Origin: an uncultured Rhodospirillales bacterium
GTDB taxonomy: Bacteria; Pseudomonadota; Alphaproteobacteria; Acetobacterales; Acetobacteraceae
Direction of reading: 5' to 3'
Length of the DNA stretch: 5,764 nt
Assembly: GCA_903928045.1 (NCBI GenBank)
Contig: CAIYPH010000685.1
Coordinates: 1 to 5,764, forward strand
The translations under genes were made by a program, and so were the position numbers. Below, in pieces: positions 1-5,289 of this stretch (position 1 is the first letter of the stretch; every line of letters begins with the position of its first letter). Under the pieces are notes generated by a model. It was not told the origin of the DNA and made no database searches. It saw only the letters and a program-made list of their open reading frames with translations.

Positions 1-1
1 C

Positions 2-535
2 GCAACCACATCCCCCGAGCCCACCCAAGGCGAGCCGCATCCCGCGGTCCGTCTGGCGGAGCTTGTCTGCGCGCTGATCGCCGCCATCGCCGGCCCGGCC
101 TGGTTCTGGCGCTTTCTCCCTGGCGGCCGCGCCATGTGGGCGGGCCTGCATCAGCTCGGGCAGGATTTCGCCGCCCTCATGCACCGCCTCGCCGCCCTGC
201 CCCCGTCCCCCGCGCCGCTCGCCGCCACCTCGGTCATCGCCCCTCCGCGCCCGCGCCCCGGCAAACCGACAGGCGAACTGCGCCGGCGCCGCGCCACAAT
301 CGCCCGTCCGCGCCGCGCCCCCCGCGCCGAACCGCCCGCGCCCCTCCCAGCCGCCGCGCGGCCGACGCGTGCCTGCGCCGCACCTGTGGCCCGTATCACC
401 CCGCCCGCCCGCTCCAGCGTCGATCTGCGCAGGCGACGAAGGCGAAGTCCCGGCCTGAGCGAGTCGCGAGGCCGCGCCTATAATATTTCGCTATCGCAAT
501 ATTATAGGCGCCCGCCAGCGGGCGCAGCCAAATGA
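2..535 (+). CDS. Unrecognised membrane-anchored protein, 3' part (5' end outside window)
   Basis: The frame is open from the left edge to TGA at 533-535, giving about 177 residues. I do not recognise the family. The visible N-terminal part is Glu/Pro-rich, then has a hydrophobic stretch (LVCALIAAIAGPAWFW, roughly residues 20-37), which suggests one membrane segment. An amphipathic stretch with HQLGQDF and ALMHRLAAL follows, and then a long Pro/Arg/Ala-rich, probably disordered tail. The only in-frame ATG near the edge is at 134. It has no convincing Shine-Dalgarno sequence, and the membrane segment lies upstream of it, so the true start is probably left of the window. Third positions are G/C-rich up to about 427. 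From about 430 rare-type codons appear (AGG, CGA, CGA, AGG, CGA) and the frame runs into palindromic DNA, so the last 35 or so residues look repeat-derived. Coding of the first 140 residues is likely; the C-terminus is doubtful. Confidence 0.5.
   Translation, partial: ATTSPEPTQGEPHPAVRLAELVCALIAAIAGPAWFWRFLPGGRAMWAGLHQLGQDFAALMHRLAALPPSPAPLAATSVIAPPRPRPGKPTGELRRRRATIARPRRAPRAEPPAPLPAAARPTRACAAPVARITPPARSSVDLRRRRRRSPGLSESRGRAYNISLSQYYRRPPAGAAK
474..511. repeat. Perfect 14-bp inverted repeat, 10-nt loop
   Basis: The arm GCGCCTATAATATT (474-487) is exactly reverse-complementary to 498-511. The spacer is TCGCTATCGC. The inner 11 bp of each arm are A/T-rich and the outer 3 bp are GC, so the RNA could form a stable stem-loop. 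No U-tract follows on either strand, so it does not look like a standard Rho-independent terminator. It could be an mRNA processing or stability hairpin, an operator for a dimeric protein, or part of a dispersed repeat. Confidence 0.85.
479..484 (+). promoter_or_regulatory. Possible -10 box inside the palindrome
   Basis: TATAAT, an exact match to the bacterial housekeeping -10 consensus, lies in the left arm of the 14-bp palindrome. By symmetry it also occurs on the minus strand at 501-506. On the plus strand the best -35 candidate is CTGAGC at 455-460, with an 18-bp spacer and only three of six matches to TTGACA. A start near 491 would give the glycosyltransferase a leader of about 40 nt. 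The minus strand has no recognisable -35. The match may simply reflect the A/T-rich palindrome. Confidence 0.25.
508..525. repeat. GC-rich inverted repeat
   Basis: GCGCCCGC (508-515) and GCGGGCGC (518-525) are exact reverse complements around CA. A real hairpin would leave the innermost pair open and use a 4-nt loop. Its left arm shares 508-511 with the right arm of the upstream 14-bp palindrome, so the two stems are mutually exclusive in RNA at those bases. Confidence 0.7.
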
Positions 536-2022
536 TCAAAAAGTTTTTGCTTCTTTTTTCAAAAAGAAGCACTTCCTTCCTGCCTTACGCGCTGGCGGCA
601 CTGACTGTCGCCCGCCTCGCCGTCGCCGCCGCCATGCCGCTCTCGCCGGACGAGGCCTATTACTGGGTCTGGTCGCGCGACCTCGCGCCTGGCTATCTCG
701 ACCACCCCCCGATGGTCGCCGTGTGGATATGGGCGGGCACCGCCTTGCTCGGCGATGGCGCCCTGGGCGTCCGCCTGCTCGGCCCGCTCTCGGCGGCACT
801 CGGCTCGCTCCTGCTCGCCCAAGCCGGGGAGGATCTGCTGCCCGGCCGCCGCGCCGGGGTCCTGGCCGCAGCCCTGCTCAACGCCACCCTGCTGTTCGGC
901 GTCGGCGCGGTGACGATGACGCCCGATACCCCGGTCCTGCTGTTCTGGACCGCCGCGCTCTGGGCCCTCGCCCGCCTGGTCGCCACCGGCCGCGCCCGAT
1001 GGTGGCTGGTCGCCGGCGCGATGATCGGCCTGGCGGCGACGAGCAAATACACCGGCCTGCTGCTCGGCATCGGCGTGCTGGCCTGGGTGCTCTGGGTCCC
1101 CGCGATGCGCCTATGGCTACGCCGCCCCGCCCCCTGGCTCGGCGGGCTGTTCGCCGTGCTGGTCTTCGCCCCGGTGCTGGCCTGGAACGCCTTGCATGGC
1201 TGGGCGAGCTTCGCCAAGCAGGGCGGCCGCGCAGGGGTGTTCGACCTCGCGCGCGCGCCGCAATTCCTCGGCGAGCTGATCGGCGGCCAACTCGGCCTCG
1301 CCACCCCCGTGATCGCCGTGCTCTGCGCCGCCGGCATGGTGCTCGCCGTCCGCCGCCTGCGCGATCGCGACCCCGCCTGGTCCCTCCTCGCCGCCCTCTC
1401 CGCCCTGCCCGCCCTGCTCTTCCTCGAACACGCCTTGGGTGACCGGGTGCAGGCCAACTGGCCGGCGGTGATCTACCCCGCCGCCGCCATCGCCGCCGCC
1501 GGCCTCGCCCCGGGCTGGCGCCGCGCCGCCCTGCCCGGCATCGCCCTCGGGCTCGCGCTGACCGCCTTCGCCTGGACCCAGGCCACCATCGCCCCGCTCG
1601 CCTTGCCCATGCGCCTCGACCCCACGCTGCTCCGCCTCGGCGGCTGGGAGCGCCTCGCCGCCGATATCGAGACTGAACGCGCCAAAACCGGCGCCATTTT
1701 CGTGGTCTCCGACAATTACGGCCACGCCGCTTTGCTCGCCCGCCTGCTACCGCCGACCACGCCGGTCTACGCGATGGAATCACGCTGGCGCTATTTCACC
1801 CTGCCCCCGGCCCCTATCGCCGGCCGCGTCGGGCTGCTGGTCCGCTCCACCCGACGCGACGAGGCCTCGCCGGAGGGCTGGGCCGATATTTCACTGGCCA
1901 CCACCATCGATCGCGCCCGCCACGGGATGACGGCCGAGGGGTTTCGGCTCTATCGTGTCACCGGCGGGGCGGAGAACAGCACGAGCGGCGATCCCGTCGT
2001 CGTGCTGCCGCGTCCGCGCTGA
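532..2022 (+). CDS. GT-C fold glycosyltransferase, PMT_2/ArnT-like integral membrane protein
   Basis: The 496-residue product is a polytopic inner-membrane protein. By family it moves a sugar from a polyprenyl-phosphate donor to a lipid or other envelope acceptor on the periplasmic side; donor and acceptor cannot be told here. Family marks in order are a first hydrophobic helix (about 16-34), the acidic loop motif SPDEAYYW with D40-E41 (catalytic/metal region in GT-C enzymes), DHPPM (57-61), TPDTP (130-134), SKYTG (171-175), WNALHGW (218-224) and QANWP (308-311). Several membrane helices run to about residue 355, then a soluble C-terminal domain contains SDNYGHAALLARL. The start is uncertain. 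ATG 532 overlaps the upstream stop (ATGA) and has no clear Shine-Dalgarno sequence. TTG 547 is an alternative. The next ATG, at 634 (Met35), would delete the first helix. The first 13 or so residues (MIKKFLLLFSKRS) are encoded by palindromic DNA. The dehydratase gene follows after 11 bp. Confidence 0.88.
   Translation: MIKKFLLLFSKRSTSFLPYALAALTVARLAVAAAMPLSPDEAYYWVWSRDLAPGYLDHPPMVAVWIWAGTALLGDGALGVRLLGPLSAALGSLLLAQAGEDLLPGRRAGVLAAALLNATLLFGVGAVTMTPDTPVLLFWTAALWALARLVATGRARWWLVAGAMIGLAATSKYTGLLLGIGVLAWVLWVPAMRLWLRRPAPWLGGLFAVLVFAPVLAWNALHGWASFAKQGGRAGVFDLARAPQFLGELIGGQLGLATPVIAVLCAAGMVLAVRRLRDRDPAWSLLAALSALPALLFLEHALGDRVQANWPAVIYPAAAIAAAGLAPGWRRAALPGIALGLALTAFAWTQATIAPLALPMRLDPTLLRLGGWERLAADIETERAKTGAIFVVSDNYGHAALLARLLPPTTPVYAMESRWRYFTLPPAPIAGRVGLLVRSTRRDEASPEGWADISLATTIDRARHGMTAEGFRLYRVTGGAENSTSGDPVVVLPRPR
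548..571. repeat. A/T-rich 11-bp inverted repeat within the first codons of the glycosyltransferase
   Basis: The left arm (548-558) is T, GCTTC and five T, and is exactly complementary to five A, GAAGC and A at 561-571, with TC between them. It is immediately preceded by a CAAAAA-G-TTTTTG palindrome (537-549). A U-rich 3' tail is missing, so a classical terminator on the plus strand is unlikely. In the mRNA this hairpin would begin 16 nt after the ATG at 532 and could influence initiation. Confidence 0.7.
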
Positions 2023-2027
2023 GGAGG
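2022..2027 (+). promoter_or_regulatory. Ribosome binding site of the dehydratase gene, overlapping the upstream stop
   Basis: AGGAGG lies 6 nt before ATG 2034 and shares its first base with the TGA stop (2020-2022) of the glycosyltransferase. This near-perfect Shine-Dalgarno fixes the dehydratase start and suggests that ribosomes ending on the upstream gene can reinitiate. Confidence 0.85.
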
Positions 2028-2033
2028 ACCGCC

Positions 2034-3008
2034 ATGCAGATCCCCACCCACCAGGACGTGCTCGACGCCCGCGCCCGCATCACCCCGCACATCGTGCGCA
2101 CCCCGATGATGCGCCACCGCCTGCTCGATGATCTCACCGGCGGCACCATCCTCATCAAGCCCGAGCCGCTGCAACGCACCGGCAGCTTCAAGCTCCGCGG
2201 CGCCACCAACGCCATCCTCAAACTCACCGAGGCCGAGCGCCGCGCGGGAGTGGTCACCCACTCCTCCGGCAATCACGGCCAGGCCACCGCCTGCGCCGCC
2301 GCCTCGGTCGGCGCGCGGGCCACCGTGTTCATGCCCGCCGACGCGCCGCGCATCAAAGTGGAGAGCACGCGGCGCTGGGGTGCGGAGATCGTGCATTACG
2401 ACCGCGTCAGCGACGACCGCGAGGCCCTCACCCGTGCCCATGCCGAACGCACCGGCGCCGTGATGGTGCCGCCCTTCGACCATATCGACGTGATCGCCGG
2501 CCAGGGCACCCTCGCACTCGAACTCGCGGAAGACGCCAAGGCCGCCGGCCTCACCATGGATGCCCTGCTGGTCTGCACCGGCGGCGGCGGGCTGGTGGCC
2601 GGCTGCGCGCTGGGCATCGAGGGCGCCTCGCCGAGCACGCAGGTCTACGCGGTGGAGCCGGAGGACTGGGACGACACCGCCCGCTCTTTGGTCAGCGGCT
2701 CGCGCCTCGGCAATGCGCCGGGGGGATCGATGCTGTGTGACGCGCTGCTGTCGAAAATGCCGGGGAAACTGACCTTCGAGGTCAACCAGCATCGCCTGGC
2801 CGGCGGGCTCGCGGTGAGCGACACGGAGGTTCTGGCCGCCATCGCCTTCGCCTTCAGCCATTTGAAGCTGGTGGTGGAACCGGGCGGCGCGGTCTGCCTG
2901 GCCGCCCTGCTGGCCGGCAAGTTTGACGCCAAGGGCAAGGTGGTCGGCATCGTCGTCAGCGGCGGCAATGTCGATCCCGCCGTGTTCGGGAGGGCGCTCG
3001 CGGCATGA
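2034..3008 (+). CDS. PLP-dependent threonine/serine dehydratase-like enzyme (fold-type II)
   Basis: The 324-residue product is a cytoplasmic pyridoxal-phosphate enzyme of the threonine dehydratase/serine racemase/3-hydroxyaspartate ammonia-lyase group. Visible marks are GSFKLRGA with the PLP Schiff-base lysine K53, SSGNHGQA (77-84) for substrate carboxylate binding, the phosphate-cradling TGGGGLVAG (182-190), EPGGAV (282-287) and SGGNVD (309-314). E208, W212 and D214 match the E-x3-x-x-D spacing of the divalent-metal site in eukaryotic-type serine racemases and hydroxyaspartate dehydratases. There is no C-terminal ACT regulatory domain, so it is not the long biosynthetic IlvA form and is probably not isoleucine-feedback controlled. 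The likely chemistry is beta-elimination of ammonia and water from a beta-hydroxy amino acid (Ser, Thr or 3-hydroxyaspartate), with racemisation possible. The stop overlaps the next start by ATGA, so it is probably co-translated with the class V enzyme. Confidence 0.9.
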   Translation: MQIPTHQDVLDARARITPHIVRTPMMRHRLLDDLTGGTILIKPEPLQRTGSFKLRGATNAILKLTEAERRAGVVTHSSGNHGQATACAAASVGARATVFMPADAPRIKVESTRRWGAEIVHYDRVSDDREALTRAHAERTGAVMVPPFDHIDVIAGQGTLALELAEDAKAAGLTMDALLVCTGGGGLVAGCALGIEGASPSTQVYAVEPEDWDDTARSLVSGSRLGNAPGGSMLCDALLSKMPGKLTFEVNQHRLAGGLAVSDTEVLAAIAFAFSHLKLVVEPGGAVCLAALLAGKFDAKGKVVGIVVSGGNVDPAVFGRALAA

Positions 3009-4126
3009 ACACCGACACACCCCTGTTCGACCCCGCGGATTTCCGCATCCAAGAGGGCGTCTCCCATGTCTGCGCCGGCGGCGAACCGCCCTTCCTGTTC
3101 GCGCATGATGCCGCACTGCTGCGCTACGCCGAGGACAAGTCCTCCGGCATGCCCGGCCGAACTGCGATGGAAGCCGAGGTCAATCGCGCCCAGGCCCGCA
3201 TCGCCGCGCGCTGGGGCGCCGCCGCGGACGAGATCGGATTCGTCTCCTCGGTGGCCGACGGGGTGGCGATGGTCGCCGAAAGCCTGGAATTCCAGCCCGG
3301 CGACAATATCGTGGTGGACGCGCTGGAATACCCCTCCATCGTCGCCCCCTTCGCCATGCAGCGGCACCCCAAGCTCGAAATCCGCGTCGCCCGCGGCAAA
3401 GCGCCCGACCGGCTGGAGGGGCTGATCGACGCGCGCACACGGGTGATCGGGGCCAGCTGCGTCTCCTACATGACCGGCGAACGCTTCGACATCGCCGCCC
3501 TGCGCCGCGCGGCCGACAAGGTGGGCGCGCTGCTGGTGGTCGATTTCACCCAGGCCGCCGGCTGGATGCCGATCGACGCGACGCTGACCGATTTCACCTT
3601 CTCCGCCTGCTACAAATGGCTACTCGGCACCACCGGCACCGCGATCGCCTATTGGAACCGCACCCGCCAGCCCGATTGGGTGCCGACCACCGCGGGCTGG
3701 CACTCCATCGCCGGCTTCTCCCGGCCGGATTGGGCGGGGCCGATCGAGGTCAAGCCCGGCGGGCTGCGCTTCACCCGCGGCAACCCGGCGCACGGGCCGG
3801 TCTATGTGCTCAACGCGGCGCTCGACTATCTGGATCGCCACGACCAGGCGCTGCTGCACCGCCATGTCTCCAGCCTCACCGCGGCGCTGATCGAGGGGCT
3901 GACGAGGCTCGGCATCCCCCTCACCACCCCCGCCGACCCCGCCCGCCACGGCGCCAATGTCTGCATGGACAGTTCCGAGGCCCAGGCGATGTGCAACGAG
4001 CTGCACGCCCGCAAAGTCTTCGCCTGGAACGGCCATGGCCGGCTGCGCTTCAGCTTCCATGGCTATAACGCGATGCCGGACGTCACCCGTATCCTCGCCG
4101 AAATGCCCAGTATCTGGCGCCCCTGA
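3005..4126 (+). CDS. Class V aminotransferase-fold PLP enzyme
   Basis: The 373-residue product is a cytoplasmic fold-type I PLP enzyme of the class V group (NifS/SufS, isopenicillin N epimerase, kynureninase, serine-glyoxylate aminotransferase). The PLP lysine is K204 in SACYKWLLG. D180 and Q183 in VVDFTQAAGW contact the pyridine ring and the phenolic oxygen. S82-V-A-D-G after the N-terminal helix is the phosphate region. C-terminal RLRFSFHGYN (347-356) is the usual substrate-carboxylate arginine segment of the class. The loop before it has no cysteine (KVFAWNGHG), so cysteine desulfurase activity is unlikely. The GPGPTP-type start of serine/alanine-glyoxylate aminotransferases is also absent. 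The reaction could be transamination, epimerisation or a lyase step. The start is supported by GGGAGGG at 2988-2994, about 10 nt upstream and inside the dehydratase gene. The 4-bp ATGA overlap indicates coupling to the dehydratase and hence probably a shared pathway. Confidence 0.88.
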   Translation: MNTDTPLFDPADFRIQEGVSHVCAGGEPPFLFAHDAALLRYAEDKSSGMPGRTAMEAEVNRAQARIAARWGAAADEIGFVSSVADGVAMVAESLEFQPGDNIVVDALEYPSIVAPFAMQRHPKLEIRVARGKAPDRLEGLIDARTRVIGASCVSYMTGERFDIAALRRAADKVGALLVVDFTQAAGWMPIDATLTDFTFSACYKWLLGTTGTAIAYWNRTRQPDWVPTTAGWHSIAGFSRPDWAGPIEVKPGGLRFTRGNPAHGPVYVLNAALDYLDRHDQALLHRHVSSLTAALIEGLTRLGIPLTTPADPARHGANVCMDSSEAQAMCNELHARKVFAWNGHGRLRFSFHGYNAMPDVTRILAEMPSIWRP

Positions 4127-4203
4127 CCCCCTCATTCATCCCGCTTTAACCCCTCCCTGACACTCTGCCCCCAGCCGCCCAGCGCGGCCGATACAGGAGT
4201 GGC
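4127..4203 (+). other. Short intergenic gap before motB, with ribosome binding site
   Basis: This 77-bp C-rich gap separates the metabolic unit from the stator genes. AGGAG at 4195-4199 lies 4 nt before ATG 4204 and supports the motB start. I see no hairpin followed by a T-tract, so no intrinsic terminator can be called, and no convincing -35/-10 pair. A motB promoter may be here, or transcription may read through from upstream. Confidence 0.6.
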
Positions 4204-5289
4204 ATGAGCGCGAAGGACAAGAAGGGCGATCGCGGCGGCGTCGTCATCCGCAAGGAAGAGGTCGTCGAGGGTGGCCATCACGGTGGCGCCTGGAAGGTCG
4301 CCTATGCCGATTTCGTGACCGCAATGATGGCCTTCTTCCTGCTGATGTGGCTGCTCAACGCCACCAGCGAGGAACAGCGCCGCGGCCTCGCCGACTACTT
4401 CACGCCAACCAACGTCATCAGCAACGGCCACTCCGGCAATGGCCAGCCTTTCGGCGGGAAGACACCTTTCAGCGACGGCTCCCTGGTCTCCGATCGCGGA
4501 ACCCAGGCCATCGCCCCCGGCAAGAACTCCTCGGTGGCCCCCCCGGTCGATGACCCCGACAGCGAGCAGGCCCCCGACGAGGAGGACGCCGCCGATACCG
4601 CGGGAACCCGCAACCGCCCCGCCGGCCGCGCGCTCGCCACCCTGCGCACGAACGGCCCCAAAGCGCCCGGTGCCGGCCAGGCCGCGGCCCAGGCCCAGAC
4701 GCCCGCCGATGGCCAGAACCTCGCCAACACCGGCGCTGGCGCCTCGGCCCAGCAGATCGACGAAGCCGCCTTCCGCGCCGAACAGGAACGCCGCGAACGC
4801 GCCGCCTTCGAGAAAGCCGCCGCGCAAATCCGCGAGGCGGTGCAGATGGACACGGCGCTGGCCGAACTCTCCCGTCAGCTCCGCATCGACATGACGCAGG
4901 AGGGGTTGCGGATCCAGCTGCTCGACGAGGATCGCCAACCCATGTTCGCCACCGGCTCCGCGTCGGTAAATGATCGCGCCCGCCTGCTGCTGCAAAAAAT
5001 CGCCCCCGTCCTGGCCCGCCTGCCGGAAGACGTCGCCATCAGTGGCCACACCGATGCCGCGCCATTCCGCGGCGAAGGTCGCTCGAACTGGGAATTGTCG
5101 GCCGAACGCGCCAACGCGACCCGGCGCCTCCTGGTGGAGAACGGTCTCTCCGAGAACCGCTTCCGCCGGGTGACCGGGAGTGCCGATCGCGACCCCCTGC
5201 TCCCGCAGGACCCGCTTGCCGCGGCCAACCGGCGGGTCGCGATCGTGGTGCTGAAGTCGATCCAACCGGGCCAGATACCCGCGCCATGA
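4204..5289 (+). CDS. motB: Flagellar motor stator protein MotB
   Basis: The 361-residue product is the peptidoglycan-anchored half of the flagellar stator. A short basic cytoplasmic N-terminus leads to HHGGAWKVAYADFVTAMM and a single membrane helix (about 31-51). D36 in AYADF is the ion-carrying aspartate equivalent to E. coli MotB D32. The plug-like amphipathic segment SEEQRRGLADYF (55-66) follows. Residues about 68-185 form a Gly/Pro/Ala/Asp-rich low-complexity linker, then a helical Glu/Arg/Ala-rich stretch (186-215), then the OmpA-like peptidoglycan-binding domain (about 235-351) with SGHTDAAPF (280-288), NWELSAERA (295-303) and NRRV (342-345). The length is somewhat above E. coli MotB (308 residues) because of the linker. 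The AYADF motif and direct partnership with motA separate it from a plain OmpA/Pal protein. Its stop overlaps the motA start by ATGA. Confidence 0.95.
   Translation: MSAKDKKGDRGGVVIRKEEVVEGGHHGGAWKVAYADFVTAMMAFFLLMWLLNATSEEQRRGLADYFTPTNVISNGHSGNGQPFGGKTPFSDGSLVSDRGTQAIAPGKNSSVAPPVDDPDSEQAPDEEDAADTAGTRNRPAGRALATLRTNGPKAPGAGQAAAQAQTPADGQNLANTGAGASAQQIDEAAFRAEQERRERAAFEKAAAQIREAVQMDTALAELSRQLRIDMTQEGLRIQLLDEDRQPMFATGSASVNDRARLLLQKIAPVLARLPEDVAISGHTDAAPFRGEGRSNWELSAERANATRRLLVENGLSENRFRRVTGSADRDPLLPQDPLAAANRRVAIVVLKSIQPGQIPAP

Larger units (their letters stand above)
430..571. repeat. Composite palindromic, partly A/T-rich intergenic element
   Basis: Base composition changes abruptly here against GC-rich flanks. 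In order the stretch holds a weak 6-bp inverted repeat (451-456 with 469-474), a perfect 14-bp inverted repeat (474-487 with 498-511), a GC-rich inverted repeat (508-515 with 518-525), an A5-G-T5 palindrome (537-549), and an 11-bp inverted repeat (548-558 with 561-571). Four or five consecutive palindromes in about 140 bp suggest one mobile or dispersed intergenic element rather than coding sequence. I have an impression of similar A/T-rich hairpins between genes of Acetobacteraceae, but I cannot verify this here and only one copy lies in the window. The left boundary is set by the codon-usage change in the upstream frame and is approximate. Confidence 0.5.

Noticed and set aside
474..571. Rho-independent terminator between the first two genes
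   Set aside because: The hairpins are real, but none is followed directly by a T-tract on either strand, and the downstream gene's first membrane helix starts immediately after.
1950..3116. Long open frame on the minus strand opposite the dehydratase
   Set aside because: It is a mirror of G/C-biased third positions in the sense gene. The translation is rich in His/Arg/Gly/Ala with no recognisable motif, while the plus strand encodes a clear PLP enzyme.
2034..4126. Beta-hydroxyaspartate cycle genes (dehydratase plus aspartate-glyoxylate aminotransferase)
   Set aside because: The aldolase and iminosuccinate reductase genes are absent from the window, and the class V protein lacks the GPGPTP-type N-terminus of glyoxylate aminotransferases.
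3005..4126. Cysteine desulfurase (SufS/NifS)
   Set aside because: No cysteine occurs in the loop before the C-terminal RLRFSFHGYN segment where the catalytic cysteine would sit, and no Suf/Isc genes are adjacent.
4187..4194. GCCGATAC, resembling the -10 element of flagellar sigma-28 promoters, just before motB
   Set aside because: No TAAA-type -35 lies at the required distance (the nearest TTTAA is about 40 bp upstream). The element touches the ribosome binding site, which would leave almost no leader.
4132..5265. Open minus-strand frame spanning motB
   Set aside because: It covers a clear motB on the other strand. Its Gly/Ala/Val-rich translation has no family motif, as expected of an antisense shadow in high-GC DNA.
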